A DNA stretch of 64,000 bases from Dyadobacter psychrophilus (GCF_900167945.1 NZ_FUZA01000001.1:868001-932000), one strand, 5' to 3'; positions 34,214 to 44,102 are shown, counted from the first letter of the stretch. The notes: generated by a model not told the origin, from the letters alone. Numbers and translations are program-made.

Positions 34214-36304
34214 TTACTTATTCTCGATCATCGCTAAAAATTCTTCCTCACTAAGAATGGTAACGCCCAGTTTCCGGGCTTTTTCCAGCTTGGAAGGGCC
34301 CATATTCGCGCCTGCGAGCAAGTAATTAAGCTTACCTGAGACGCCACTAAGCACCCGACCTCCGTTGACTTCGATTTTTAGTTTGAGATCATCCCTTTCA
34401 AAATTTTCAAAAACACCGGATATCACAAAAGTTTTTCCTTCCAGCATATCGCTTTCCAGCTCAACGGGCTTTTCGTCACTTTCCATTTGAATGCCGGCAG
34501 CCTGCAAACGCGCCACCAACTGCTGGTTTTCGGGCACAGAAAAATAAGAAGCAATGCTCTCGGCAATCCTTCCGCCAATTTCCGGAACCGCAATTAACTG
34601 ATCATAAGTGGCCAGGCGCAGTGCGTTCATAGATTTGAAATAAGCTGCCAGTTTTTCAGCAACCGTCGCGCCCACAAACCGTATTCCAAGCGCGAAAAGC
34701 ACATTTTTGAAAGGAACAGTTTTCGAAAGCGCAATGCCATTCAGAATATTTTCAACCGTTTTTTCGCGAAAACTGATCTTCTTAACCTTTCCTGTTTCTT
34801 CATTCAGGATATTTTTTTCAAGACCAAGAAGCGTTTCAGGCGTTAAATCATACAGGTCGGCTGGCGTGCGCACGAGGTCGAGATCGAACAGCAGTTCTAT
34901 TTTTCCCTCGCCCAGACTTTCAATGTTCATCGCTTTTCTGTGAATAAAATGCTCTATCCGGCCTTTCAGCTGGGGTGGGCAATGGCTGTCATTGGGACAG
35001 AAAAACGCGACCTCACCTTCATTTCGCTGCAATTCAGAGCTGCATTCCGGGCAATGTGTTGGGAAAATAAGTGGTTCAGTCGGATATTTTTCGCGCTGGG
35101 ATATGTCTACCCCGGTGATTTTAGGAATGATCTCGCCGCTTTTTTCAACAAAAACGGTGTCGCCGATTTCCAGTCCCAGCCTGAGCACTTCATTGGCATT
35201 ATGCAATGTGGCCCGCTTCACGCGCGTACCCGAAAGGTGAACGCCTTTTACCTGGTTATAAGGCAAAGCGCGTTCGCTAATGTCGCAAAGGTTGGCAACC
35301 GGGGTAACGGCGCCAGTCCTGCCAACCTGATAAGTCACCATGCGGAGCACAGCCGGTTTATTTTCAGCCTTATATTTGAATGAAATGGCCCAGCGGGGAC
35401 TTTTGGCTGTGAAACCTAGCTCGCGCTGCTGTTCAAAAGAATTGATTTTGACCACAATCCCATCCGTAGCCAGCGGAAGGGTAAGTCGTTTTTCTTCCCA
35501 TTCATGGATAAATTCCAGAACTTCATCAATGGTCTGTACTTTTTTCCAGCCGGGCGACACATTAAAACCCCATGCTTTAAGGCCTAGCAAGCTTTCCTCG
35601 TGGCTTTTGAAAAATTCTGTATCGGTTAAAAAAGAGTAGAGATAGCAATCAAGTCCGCGCCGCGCAGTTTCGCCAGAATCCTGCAATTTGAAAGATCCGG
35701 AAGCTGCATTTCTTGGGTTAGCATATTGATTTTCACCCAAAGTATCCATTTCCTCATTCAATTTTTGAAAAGATGTGATCGGCATGAAACCTTCACCACG
35801 AATCTCAAAAACAGGCGGAACATTCTCAGCCTTAACTCTTAACGGCAGTGAACGAATGGTTTTGACATTGTTGGTGATCTCATCCCCGCGCGTGCCATCG
35901 CCACGCGTAACGCCACGCACGAGCACGCCGTTTTCGTATGTAAAGCTGAGCGAAATCCCGTCAAATTTCAGCTCGCAAATGTATTCATAAGGTTCACCAT
36001 CCAGTCCACGGCGCACGCGGTCGTCGAAATTCCGTAACTCTTGTTCATTATACGTGTTGTCAAGCGACAGCATCGGATAGCGATGGTAAACTGTGTTGAA
36101 GTTTTTAGTGATTGTCCCGCCCACCCGAAGCGTCGGAGAATCCTCCTGCCGCAAGTCAGGATATTGATCTTCAAGCTCTTTCAACTGTTTCAGCAGCTGA
36201 TCAAATTCAAAATCCGAGACCTCAGAAACATTGTCCTGATAATATCTATAATTCAAATGCTGCAGTTTGTCTACAAGCTCCTGGATTTGCTGTTCTGGGT
36301 TCAT
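34214..36304 (-). CDS. ligA: NAD-dependent DNA ligase
   Basis: 696 residues from ATG 36304; a TTG ten codons upstream is rejected. The Ia domain and nucleotidyltransferase domain come first, with the adenylated lysine in ICELKFDGISLSF (KxDG) and GVTRGDGTRGDEIT. The OB fold lies around 325-405 and the four-Cys zinc finger is CPECSSEL...FFCPNDSHCP. Helix-hairpin-helix repeats are at about 470-590. The BRCT domain is at about 620-696, with LEGKTFVISGVFENFERDDLK. It seals nicks in replication and repair with NAD as AMP donor. Confidence 0.97.
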   Translation of the reverse strand: MNPEQQIQELVDKLQHLNYRYYQDNVSEVSDFEFDQLLKQLKELEDQYPDLRQEDSPTLRVGGTITKNFNTVYHRYPMLSLDNTYNEQELRNFDDRVRRGLDGEPYEYICELKFDGISLSFTYENGVLVRGVTRGDGTRGDEITNNVKTIRSLPLRVKAENVPPVFEIRGEGFMPITSFQKLNEEMDTLGENQYANPRNAASGSFKLQDSGETARRGLDCYLYSFLTDTEFFKSHEESLLGLKAWGFNVSPGWKKVQTIDEVLEFIHEWEEKRLTLPLATDGIVVKINSFEQQRELGFTAKSPRWAISFKYKAENKPAVLRMVTYQVGRTGAVTPVANLCDISERALPYNQVKGVHLSGTRVKRATLHNANEVLRLGLEIGDTVFVEKSGEIIPKITGVDISQREKYPTEPLIFPTHCPECSSELQRNEGEVAFFCPNDSHCPPQLKGRIEHFIHRKAMNIESLGEGKIELLFDLDLVRTPADLYDLTPETLLGLEKNILNEETGKVKKISFREKTVENILNGIALSKTVPFKNVLFALGIRFVGATVAEKLAAYFKSMNALRLATYDQLIAVPEIGGRIAESIASYFSVPENQQLVARLQAAGIQMESDEKPVELESDMLEGKTFVISGVFENFERDDLKLKIEVNGGRVLSGVSGKLNYLLAGANMGPSKLEKARKLGVTILSEEEFLAMIENK

Positions 36305-36331
36305 GTTAAGGCGGCTAAAAAGGATAGTGCC

Positions 36332-36339
36332 CAAATTTA
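36332..36339 (-). promoter_or_regulatory. Candidate -7 element (TAAATTTG) for ligA
   Basis: On the minus strand TAAATTTG matches TAnnTTTG 27 nt before the ligA ATG. Confidence 0.4.
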
Positions 36340-36382
36340 AGAAGCGTTCGCGCCGATTTCAAATGCAGCCGGCATTCACGTT

Positions 36383-36417
36383 ACTTTTTCTGAGATCTCC
36401 GTATCAATAGAAAAAGT
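36383..36417. repeat. Inverted repeat between divergent ligA and Uma2 genes
   Basis: ACTTTTTCT (36383-36391) is perfectly inverted as AGAAAAAGT (36409-36417) around a 17-nt spacer. The spacer begins with the small palindrome GAGATCTC. The 195-bp gap holds this, the two promoter candidates and nothing else recognisable. Confidence 0.5.
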
Positions 36418-36498
36418 GCCGAATTGAACGTCTCATTTAACCAAAACACCACTAAATGAATCTCTTAAAAAATTTGATTATTTTCGTAAAAACGAACT

Positions 36499-37026
36499 AT
36501 GCACATGAAAAACACCGAAACAATCGTCTGGCAAGACTGGGATCTCTCACAGATCATCAATGGGGAGGAAATTATGTCTCCTAGCCCGAAAAAGCCTCAC
36601 CAGAAAACCTCCCGCAAATTGCAAAGGATTTTGGAAGATCATGTTGATGACCATGATTTGGGCGAGATTTGGAACGCTCCTATGGACGTAATTTTTGAAG
36701 AAGATTATAATCGTTTGCAGCCGGATCTTATTTTTATTTCAAAAGAAAACGAGGATATCTCGCAGGATTGGATCAGAGGTGTTCCCGATATGGTGGTTGA
36801 AATCGTCTCCAAAAGCACTATGAAGATGGATACGGTTATCAAAAAAGAGATCTATGAGCGCTATGGCGTGCAGGAATACTGGCTTTTGAAACCCGAGAAG
36901 CGGATTTTAGAAATTTACACACTTGTTGATGGCCGCTATGAACTTCAAGCTTTGTTTGGCGAAAATGATGTCGTGAGCTCACCATTATTTCACGATTTGG
37001 CATTCAAGTTGCACATTATATTCTAA
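36499..37026 (+). CDS. Uma2 family putative restriction endonuclease-fold protein
   Basis: 175 residues. The PD-(D/E)xK core of the Uma2/DUF820 family is visible: LQPDLIFISKEN with the first Asp, then PDMVVEIVSKSTMKMDT with the Glu-x-Ser/Lys element, followed by YERYGVQEYWLLKPEKRILEIYTL. These proteins are numerous in cyanobacteria and Bacteroidota, and their biological role is unknown. No partner gene is adjacent. Two ATG starts (36499, 36505) are equally possible. Confidence 0.88.
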   Translation: MHMKNTETIVWQDWDLSQIINGEEIMSPSPKKPHQKTSRKLQRILEDHVDDHDLGEIWNAPMDVIFEEDYNRLQPDLIFISKENEDISQDWIRGVPDMVVEIVSKSTMKMDTVIKKEIYERYGVQEYWLLKPEKRILEIYTLVDGRYELQALFGENDVVSSPLFHDLAFKLHIIF

Positions 37027-37031
37027 TTTCG
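37024..37031 (+). promoter_or_regulatory. Candidate -7 element variant (TAATTTCG) before rpe
   Basis: TAATTTCG overlaps the Uma2 stop codon and lies 23 nt before the rpe ATG. The same octamer precedes two other genes in the window at similar distance (41240, 50460), which supports a TTTG-to-TTCG variant of the Bacteroidota -7 box. Confidence 0.4.
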
Positions 37032-37053
37032 GCCCGTACTAATATTAAAATTC

Positions 37054-37701
37054 ATGGCTGAAATTGCCCCTTCCATACTTGCTGCTGACTTTGCCAATAT
37101 TCAACGGGATGTAGAAATGCTGAATGCCAGTCAGGCGGATTATATACATGTTGATATCATGGACGGCATGTTTGTACCCAACATTTCGTTCGGGCTCCCG
37201 GTTTGCGAAGCCGTTTATAAGCATGCAAAAAAACCGCTGGATGTCCATTTAATGATTGAGCAGCCGGACCGCTATCTCGAAGCATTCAAAAAAGCAGGCG
37301 CGGCAGGATTGACTGTGCATTACGAAGCGTGCCCGCATTTGCACCGGACTATTCAGCACATTAAGGAACTAGGCGCATTGCCGGGCGTTGCATTGAACCC
37401 GCATACGCCGGTAGAAGTGCTTTCTGAAATTCTGGGTGATGTTTCTTTGGTTTTAATCATGTCAGTGAACCCCGGATTTGGTGGCCAGAAATTCATTCAA
37501 AACACTTATCAGAAAATAGCGAAGTTACAGGCTTTGAAAGAAAAATTTGGCTATACATTCAAGATTGAGGTGGATGGCGGCGTTAATCTTGACAATGCGC
37601 CGTTACTGGTTAAAGAAGGCGTGAATATTTTGGTTGCAGGAAGCTTTGTTTTCAGTTCGGACAATCCGCTGAAAACCATTGCCGACTTGAAAACCAGCTG
37701 A
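37054..37701 (+). CDS. rpe: Ribulose-phosphate 3-epimerase
   Basis: 215 residues, normal size. The TIM barrel shows IAPSILAADFANIQRDVEML, YIHVDIMDGMFVPNISFG (metal-binding His and Asp), LDVHLMIEQPDRY, VLIMSVNPGFGGQKFI and IEVDGGVNLDNAP. It interconverts ribulose 5-phosphate and xylulose 5-phosphate in the pentose phosphate pathway. Xylulose 5-phosphate is a common donor for transketolase, and a split transketolase is encoded 6 kb downstream, but this probably reflects general metabolism rather than a shared operon. Confidence 0.96.
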   Translation: MAEIAPSILAADFANIQRDVEMLNASQADYIHVDIMDGMFVPNISFGLPVCEAVYKHAKKPLDVHLMIEQPDRYLEAFKKAGAAGLTVHYEACPHLHRTIQHIKELGALPGVALNPHTPVEVLSEILGDVSLVLIMSVNPGFGGQKFIQNTYQKIAKLQALKEKFGYTFKIEVDGGVNLDNAPLLVKEGVNILVAGSFVFSSDNPLKTIADLKTS

Positions 37702-37756
37702 TTTTCAACGTTCCGAAACACCCCGATATGTTAGAATATTATTTCCGACCAAGACT

Positions 37757-39040
37757 ATGAAGTGGTTCAGATACTTCATTTTCAGCATTTTGGCAGCGTC
37801 TGGTTTGGCAGCTGTCAATGTTTCTCAAAAATCTGAACAGGCCATCCCTAAATTTCCTTTGCGCATCAGCCCCAACGGTCGCCACATAACGGATAACAAT
37901 GGTGTTCCTTTTTTGATGGTCGCCGATGTGGCATGGCAGATGCTCCGGAAGCTGGGTTATAATGATGCCGTTCATTATATGGACACGCGCAAGTCGCAGT
38001 CGTTCAACACGTTTCTGGTTCAGCTTTTACCCGCGCTTCCCAATCAGCGGAATTTCAACAAGACGCTGCCGTTTCAGGACAACGATATCTCGAAGCCTAA
38101 TAAGCTTTATTTTGATTATTTTGACAAGATCATTGCGGCTGCAAAAGAACGTAATCTGGTAGTGGGCATCGTCGTTTCGCGCAAAAGCTGGAATGCTATT
38201 TTTGATGCGCAAAACGTCGAAGTCTGGAAAGATTACGGCACATATGTTGGTAAACATTTCGCCAAATACAGCAATGTGATATGGATCGTGAGTGAGGAAG
38301 AATATCAGACAGCCGCTCAATTTGAAGCGATTGCAGACGGAATCCGCTCTGTTTCCGAAGGCCAGATCCTTGCTTCACTGAGCACTTGCTCGCCTACAAG
38401 TGTGAACGACAGCTCCAAAGTTCGTTCGGACCTGAAATTCATCATTCCGGATTCAACCGTTACCCCCGCTGAATACGCGGCATTGGCAAATTGGCAGAAA
38501 AACTCAGCGGAAGCAGCATTAAGGCCATTTTTGATCGCAAATTCCGAGTTTCCAAAAGAGATTACTGATCAATCCGTTTTGATCCGGAACCAGGCTTATC
38601 AGTCGATTATGAGTGCAGCTGCGGGTTTTTGTCACATGAGCACAATCAAAAATTTTAACCCCACATGGAAGGTTAACATTGATAAAGACGGTGCCGAATA
38701 CATTCACGAACTGGTCAAAATCCTGAAAGGCATTCCCTGGGAATATATGCAGCCCGAAAATGTCTCGGAATTGCTTCCCGATTCGGCAGATAAGGCCGAG
38801 ATTGGCATTGTTTCGCTTTCCAATAAGAAAATGTCGATGCTATATCTGCCCGAATCGCGGCCGGTGCGTTTGAATCTGAACTACCTGAACGGAAAAGATT
38901 TTGGGGCTGTATGGTATAGCCCCCGCACGGGCCGAAGGTGGACCGGCGGTGATTTTAAAGCGACGCCCGAAGCTGTTGTACAGCCACCCGACTCACAGCC
39001 AGGCTGGGATTGGATCTTGCTGATCGGTGCAAAAAGATGA
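37757..39040 (+). CDS. DUF4038 (apiosidase-like) glycoside hydrolase with collagen-binding-like tail
   Basis: 427 residues with a signal peptide (YFIFSILAASGLAAVN). The segment RISPNGRHITDNNGVPFLMVADVAWQM is the hallmark N-terminus of DUF4038/GH140-like proteins. It continues as a TIM barrel to about 350 with YSNVIWIVSEEEYQ and FLIANSEFPK, whose Glu residues are candidates for catalysis. The C-terminal beta domain, with VWYSPRTGRRWTGGDFKATPEAVVQPPDSQPGWDWILLI, matches the putative collagen-binding tail. Family members include an apiosidase from Bacteroides, so plant cell-wall or other glycan hydrolysis is plausible. The substrate is not established. Confidence 0.82.
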   Translation: MKWFRYFIFSILAASGLAAVNVSQKSEQAIPKFPLRISPNGRHITDNNGVPFLMVADVAWQMLRKLGYNDAVHYMDTRKSQSFNTFLVQLLPALPNQRNFNKTLPFQDNDISKPNKLYFDYFDKIIAAAKERNLVVGIVVSRKSWNAIFDAQNVEVWKDYGTYVGKHFAKYSNVIWIVSEEEYQTAAQFEAIADGIRSVSEGQILASLSTCSPTSVNDSSKVRSDLKFIIPDSTVTPAEYAALANWQKNSAEAALRPFLIANSEFPKEITDQSVLIRNQAYQSIMSAAAGFCHMSTIKNFNPTWKVNIDKDGAEYIHELVKILKGIPWEYMQPENVSELLPDSADKAEIGIVSLSNKKMSMLYLPESRPVRLNLNYLNGKDFGAVWYSPRTGRRWTGGDFKATPEAVVQPPDSQPGWDWILLIGAKR

Positions 39041-39157
39041 TGCTGGTAAGGGAGATTCCGGGCCTTTCAGTCCTTTTGTAGCCGGATAGATTCGTTTGAC
39101 TTTCATCCATTTTATTAATAATATTACTATAGTGATGCTGCCTCTATTGCGCTCAAA

Positions 39158-41212
39158 ATGAATAAAGGAATACTCATCAATGCTTTTTTTCTGCTTTCGG
39201 CAGTTTTTATAAATCAAGGATACTGTCAGCAGATTTTGTGGGCCAATAAAGTGCTGGGTTATTCGTCCGAGAACAGGCCCGCGCAATACGGACATGCTTT
39301 TCGTGCCAAACAAATCCTTGGCATTCCTAACAAGCTTCCTGATTTCGGCAACAGCCCCTGCGCATGGATGCCCGCTGACCCGGATGGGCGGAATGAAGAA
39401 TGGATTAAAGTGGGTTTTGAAAAAACAATTCCGCTGAAACAAGTTGCTATCGCCGAAAATTTCAATCCTGGTGCCGTTGCGCGCGTGTATGCATATGATG
39501 AGTCGGGTAAAGAATTTCTGATTTCCGACGCACCGGCAGGCCAGCTGACGGTCAAAGGGAGAATGTTGAGGATCTTTCCAAAACAGCAAAATATTCTTGC
39601 AAATGCAATTAAAATCGTAATGCAACCCTCGAAAGTTTCGGGGGCAAATCAAATCGATGCCATCGGAATTTCGGATGGTGTTCTGCCCGTCGAGGCTGTT
39701 ATCAACATTGCAAAAGGCCCGTTGTTGAAAACCAAGCGGGAAAATATGGGCTCTGCTATCAACAGCATAGGACAGGAAGTTGCACCTATTATTTCCCCGG
39801 ACGGTAAAACGCTCTTTTTTACCAGAGGAAATTTTTTGGGTAATGTCGGCACTTCTGAAACCCAGGACATCTGGTATTCCAAACTAAACGAAAAGAATGT
39901 GTGGGGACAGGCTGTGAATATGGGCCCGCCACTCAACAATGCAGCAGATAATGCTGTAACGAGCATTTCCGCGGACGGTAAAACAATTTACGTCATTAAT
40001 GTATACAGTCCCGACGGCTCCATGGCATTGGGATTGTCGCGCTGTTTCCAGACAAAAACCGGTTGGACTTTTCCCAAAGAATACAAGATCAATAATCTTC
40101 GCGAGAGCATTACAGCGAGTAACAAGGGCAAGCAGGTTGAGAGTATGGAAACTACGGTTTCGCCATACGGCAATGTGATGATCATTTCTGTCGAACGCAG
40201 TGATACGGAGGGCAAAAAGGATCTTTATGTTTCCTTTCTTCAACCGGATGACAGCTGGTCGGAACCGCTGCATTTAGGAAATGTGGTCAACACGGCCGAC
40301 TATGAAGGCACACCCTTCCTGGCACTGGACAACAAAACCCTATATTTTTCGTCCCACGGCCACAGCGGTTACGGAGCGGGCGACCTTTTCCTGACCAGAC
40401 GGCTTGACGATACCTGGGTCAACTGGTCGAAACCCGAAAACCTGGGCCCTGTGATCAATACGCCGCTTTGGGATGCGTATTTTAATGTTCCGGCCACGGG
40501 CGATTATGCCTATTTCAGTGCCAGCGAGAAGGTTTCGGGACAAGAGGACATTTTCAGGGTCAGGCTTACGCCTGAAATGCGCCCTGATCCCGTTGCTATT
40601 GTGACAGGCACGATCCTGGAAGCGGAAACAGATAAAGCGGTGCGCTCGGACCTTATTGCCGAGATCAAGAAAAATAATGAAGTCTTTACCAAAGCCACAT
40701 TTGACCCTGAAACCGGCGAGTATCGGCTTATTTTGCCATTAAAAGAAATTTACCGAATTACGGCTTCCGAAAAAGGCTATTTTCCTTTCACCGAGGAAAT
40801 TGATTTGTCAAAAGACACTACGCTCCGGAATATTCGTAAAAATCTATATTTGCGGCCGATCAAAGCTGGTCAGCAGATCAGGCTCAGCAGCACCATGTTT
40901 GCACAAAGCAGCGCGGAAGTGATCCGCTCTTCGTATGCCGAACTGGACAGGATCGTCGCTGCTATGACCGATTATCCTGCCATGGAGATTTTGCTGGAAG
41001 GACATACCGACAATCAGGGTGAGGTTCAGAAAAATGTGAAGCTCGCAGAAGACCGTGTCCAGCAGGTGAAAAAATATCTTTTATCCAAAGGAATCGGGGC
41101 CAAAAGGATCCAGACAAAGGCCTGGGGACCAGCCAAACCCATTGCCAGCAACCTCACCGAACAGACGCGCCAGAAGAACCGCAGGGTTGAGTTTACGATT
41201 CTTAAAATCTAA
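39158..41212 (+). CDS. OmpA-family outer-membrane protein with PD40 propeller
   Basis: 684 residues with a signal peptide ending near GYCQ. An N-terminal discoidin-like beta domain (about 24-160) is followed by PD40/WD40-like propeller blades (ISPDGKTLFFTRGNF near 212, ISADGKTIYVINVYSPDG, VSPYGNVMIISVERS, LALDNKTLYFSSHGHSGYGAGDLF). Next is a carboxypeptidase-regulatory-like fold (about 480-550). The C-terminal OmpA domain (about 590-684) has LLEGHTDNQG and LAEDRVQQVKKYLLSKGI and binds peptidoglycan. The architecture resembles envelope proteins of Bacteroidota linked to gliding or type IX secretion, but membership in that machine is inference only. Confidence 0.85.
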   Translation: MNKGILINAFFLLSAVFINQGYCQQILWANKVLGYSSENRPAQYGHAFRAKQILGIPNKLPDFGNSPCAWMPADPDGRNEEWIKVGFEKTIPLKQVAIAENFNPGAVARVYAYDESGKEFLISDAPAGQLTVKGRMLRIFPKQQNILANAIKIVMQPSKVSGANQIDAIGISDGVLPVEAVINIAKGPLLKTKRENMGSAINSIGQEVAPIISPDGKTLFFTRGNFLGNVGTSETQDIWYSKLNEKNVWGQAVNMGPPLNNAADNAVTSISADGKTIYVINVYSPDGSMALGLSRCFQTKTGWTFPKEYKINNLRESITASNKGKQVESMETTVSPYGNVMIISVERSDTEGKKDLYVSFLQPDDSWSEPLHLGNVVNTADYEGTPFLALDNKTLYFSSHGHSGYGAGDLFLTRRLDDTWVNWSKPENLGPVINTPLWDAYFNVPATGDYAYFSASEKVSGQEDIFRVRLTPEMRPDPVAIVTGTILEAETDKAVRSDLIAEIKKNNEVFTKATFDPETGEYRLILPLKEIYRITASEKGYFPFTEEIDLSKDTTLRNIRKNLYLRPIKAGQQIRLSSTMFAQSSAEVIRSSYAELDRIVAAMTDYPAMEILLEGHTDNQGEVQKNVKLAEDRVQQVKKYLLSKGIGAKRIQTKAWGPAKPIASNLTEQTRQKNRRVEFTILKI

Positions 41213-41239
41213 AAAATATCCTATAAAGGGAAATTTGCT

Positions 41240-41247
41240 TAATTTCG
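41240..41247 (+). promoter_or_regulatory. Candidate -7 element variant (TAATTTCG) before GT39 gene
   Basis: TAATTTCG sits 43 nt before the GT39 ATG and is followed by CGGCAAG. It is the same octamer as upstream of rpe and the second GT2. It may be the promoter of the glycan locus. Confidence 0.4.
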
Positions 41248-41290
41248 CGGCAAGTCTATCCGAAATATCCGCGCACGTCAACTTTCTTCA

Positions 41291-43159
41291 ATGTTTTCAA
41301 ACCGTACGAACGAAACCCCGAAAACCTGGCTCATTTTTGCCGTCATTTTAATCGCGGGAATCGCTTTAAGGCTTCATAATCTGGATCGTTACAGTATTTT
41401 CTTTGATGAAAGAAGCACAATGGTTATCAGCCAGGGTGTTGTTTTGGAGGGGGCCAATCAGAAGGAGGTTTTTTCAAAACTAACGGTGTCCAATTCTGGT
41501 TTCTGGAAAACACCGGAATTTAGTCTGAGGCCGCCAAGAGTGCTTCGCTCTTTCACTTATAACGAACATTATGCGCCCCGCGCTTTTACACCCGCAGAAT
41601 TCTGGGCACCGAAAACATTAGAAGATTACTACGAAGCCAATAACCGGAGCGATATCGGGAACAGTCCCTTTTATTATCTGCTGCTACATTTCTGGATGGA
41701 AGTTTTCGGCATTTCAGATTTTTCAGCGCGTTCTCTTTCCGTGTTTTTCAGCGTACTGATCATTGGACTGACCTATCTTTTTGGCAGGCGTTTTTTTAGC
41801 GTCAATACGGGGTTGATTGCTTCTGCTATCGTGGCTATTGAGCCCTTTTTCATTGGTTACAGCCAGCAGGCCCGCAGTTATTCCTTAATGTTCTTTTTGA
41901 CGTTGCTAGCCACATATTTTTTCTTACAAATCATTGAAAATGAGGCCAAAAAGAGACATTCAACCAAACTTTACGTTGGCTACGTTGTAACAGCAGGGTT
42001 AAGTATATTATCCCATTTCCTTTCCATTGCGGTGTTGCTGGGACATGCCTTGTATGCTTTACTCTTCCTGCGGACTATTAAAGGTTGGATAAAGATGGCC
42101 GTTTCAGCCGTGTTGGCATTGTCAGGCGTAGCGTGGTGGATGATTTATGGCGGCGGGACTTATACGTTATACACATTGAGTTACCAAGCCGATCTTTACA
42201 AAAGAATGGCCGACACGCGGCCTTACGACAATCCTTTTGGCGTTATTTTGCCGGCCACCATTGGTAATGTGTTCACAAAAGCCCTGCCGCTTTTCTCGGA
42301 TCTTGTGATTTTCACAAACGGTATGACCGATGCGCTGGCGGGAAAGAAAAACGTTTTTGTCGCCATATCTATTGGTGTGATCCTCATCATCTGGTATCGG
42401 TTCAGGAACCACATTAAAATGAATGACAAGCTGAAAGCGGCAGTTCCGTTTATTCTGACTATTTCCGGCGCAGCTTTTTATTCCAATCACAAACTCCAAT
42501 TTATTATCTTGTCCATCAGCATTTTCGCACTTTCGTTCATCCCAGATGTGCATATGCAGGCGGATAAGCAGCAAAGAAGACGGCTTTTGATGGTGTACAT
42601 TATGGCGCTGTTTCCAACCTTCTTTTTAATCATTATGTCATTCAAAAACGGGCATACTTATGGATTAATGCAGCGTTATTCGGGGTTTTCGTTTCCATAT
42701 GTGATCATTTTCCTGAGTCTTTTGCTGCAATATTACAATACGATTAAATTGGAATTCAGGGCATTGATCTTTATTGGCCTGGCTTGTCAGCTGTATTTCG
42801 TCTCACTGAGATTAGGAGAATTTTATGCAGACCGCTCCCCGAAATACGGCTATTTTTCAACACCAAGAGAGCCTAACCCTTATTATGAGGCGGCGCAGAA
42901 GATAAAGGAATTATATCAAAAAGGCGATACGATCTTATATCCGGCTTCCCGCTATCAGATCCTGTCAGAAATGGACCGTACATTCCTGCCTTATTCTGTT
43001 CAGGATGCGCAGGTTACGAATTTGTATTTACCCAAAGATGCGCAATATGTGCAGGTGATGGATACGACGCAGACCACACATATCTTGCTCAAAAAAGCGG
43101 GAAAGCCAGAGCCGGTGGTGATCAAGAAATTGAAAGGGCTGCGTTACGGATTAGAGTAA
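41291..43159 (+). CDS. GT39-like (GT-C) membrane glycosyltransferase
   Basis: 622 residues with about 11-13 TM segments. The first external loop carries the acidic pair in YSIFFDERSTMV (Asp39-Glu40), which is the diagnostic catalytic site of GT-C enzymes. Other blocks are SPFYYLLLHFWMEVFGISDFSARSLSVFFSVLIIG and QQARSYSLMFFLTLLATYFF. The family (PMT/ArnT) transfers sugars from polyprenyl-phosphate donors on the outer face of the inner membrane. It is the first gene of the glycan locus and is probably an acceptor-modifying enzyme. The donor may be made by the GT2 half of the fusion protein at 44-46 kb. Confidence 0.88.
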   Translation: MFSNRTNETPKTWLIFAVILIAGIALRLHNLDRYSIFFDERSTMVISQGVVLEGANQKEVFSKLTVSNSGFWKTPEFSLRPPRVLRSFTYNEHYAPRAFTPAEFWAPKTLEDYYEANNRSDIGNSPFYYLLLHFWMEVFGISDFSARSLSVFFSVLIIGLTYLFGRRFFSVNTGLIASAIVAIEPFFIGYSQQARSYSLMFFLTLLATYFFLQIIENEAKKRHSTKLYVGYVVTAGLSILSHFLSIAVLLGHALYALLFLRTIKGWIKMAVSAVLALSGVAWWMIYGGGTYTLYTLSYQADLYKRMADTRPYDNPFGVILPATIGNVFTKALPLFSDLVIFTNGMTDALAGKKNVFVAISIGVILIIWYRFRNHIKMNDKLKAAVPFILTISGAAFYSNHKLQFIILSISIFALSFIPDVHMQADKQQRRRLLMVYIMALFPTFFLIIMSFKNGHTYGLMQRYSGFSFPYVIIFLSLLLQYYNTIKLEFRALIFIGLACQLYFVSLRLGEFYADRSPKYGYFSTPREPNPYYEAAQKIKELYQKGDTILYPASRYQILSEMDRTFLPYSVQDAQVTNLYLPKDAQYVQVMDTTQTTHILLKKAGKPEPVVIKKLKGLRYGLE

Positions 43160-43274
43160 GCAATGTGCGCCATTTACAAAAGCCGACAAATAAGATTTTG
43201 TATATTGCACTCTTAAAACCGAAGATTTGACCTTTATTTTGTGAGATTTTCTTAATATCGACATATACACAGGC

Positions 43275-44102
43275 ATGACCGCAGAAGAGATATTGAATGA
43301 CCCAAGGCAGATAAGCGGAGAACTTCGGCTTAAAATTTTGGGCCTTTACCATAAAGCAAACGCCGGCCACATTGGCTGCTCACTAAGCTGCATTGATCTG
43401 ATGATCGCCGTTCTTTTTCTGCAAAAATCAGAAGAAGATACCTTTATATTATCCAAAGGACATGCGGCTGCGGCACTATACGCCTGCCTGAATGTTACTG
43501 GCGAAATCACTGACGAAGAACTGGACACATTTTACCTGGACGGAACTTCACTCCCCGCCCACCCTGCTCCGAGACAATACAAAGGCATTCCTTTCGCAAC
43601 AGGCTCATTGGGCCACGGCTTGCCCATTGCGACCGGGATTGCCCACGCAGCCAAAGTAAGTGGTGAGGAAACTTATTCCTTTGCATTGCTTTCGGATGGT
43701 GAAACAAATGAAGGGACCACCTGGGAAGCAGCACATTATGCCATTCAAAATCAGCTGGACAACCTGTTTATGATCGTAGATAAAAACGGTTTGCAAGGTT
43801 TCGGTTCTACGGATAAAGTTTTGGGAGAAACCGCTTCTATTGAAAAATGGAATGCGATTGGTTTCGAAACGATAGAGGTTGACGGTCATGACATCAGTGC
43901 TGTTAGTCAGGCTATTGACGAATTGAAAACACACAAAAACGGACTTCCAAAGGCGATTATCGCGAACACTGTGAAGGGCAAAGGAGTGTCCTACATGGAG
44001 AATAAATTAGAGTGGCATTATTTACCAATGAACAAAGACCAATACGAGCAAGCCACGCTGGAAGTAAAGGAACGCTACTTTAATGAATTGACGAATGCTT
44101 GA
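43275..44102 (+). CDS. Transketolase, N-terminal (ThDP-binding) subunit
   Basis: 275 residues, the size of the alpha half of split transketolases. Landmarks are LGLYHKANAGHIGCSLSCIDLMIAVLF, ILSKGHAAAALYACL, FATGSLGHGLPIATGIAHAAK, and the ThDP/Mg motif LLSDGETNEGTTWEAAHYA with Asn in IVDKNGLQGFG. The usual Gly of GDG is Ser here. The C-terminal beta half is encoded at 46.7 kb, separated from it by the fusion gene and a toxin-antitoxin pair. Together they should transfer a two-carbon ketol unit. The stop overlaps the fusion gene start by 8 bp (ATGCTTGA), so translation is coupled. Location in a glycan locus suggests an unusual sugar. Confidence 0.9.
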   Translation: MTAEEILNDPRQISGELRLKILGLYHKANAGHIGCSLSCIDLMIAVLFLQKSEEDTFILSKGHAAAALYACLNVTGEITDEELDTFYLDGTSLPAHPAPRQYKGIPFATGSLGHGLPIATGIAHAAKVSGEETYSFALLSDGETNEGTTWEAAHYAIQNQLDNLFMIVDKNGLQGFGSTDKVLGETASIEKWNAIGFETIEVDGHDISAVSQAIDELKTHKNGLPKAIIANTVKGKGVSYMENKLEWHYLPMNKDQYEQATLEVKERYFNELTNA

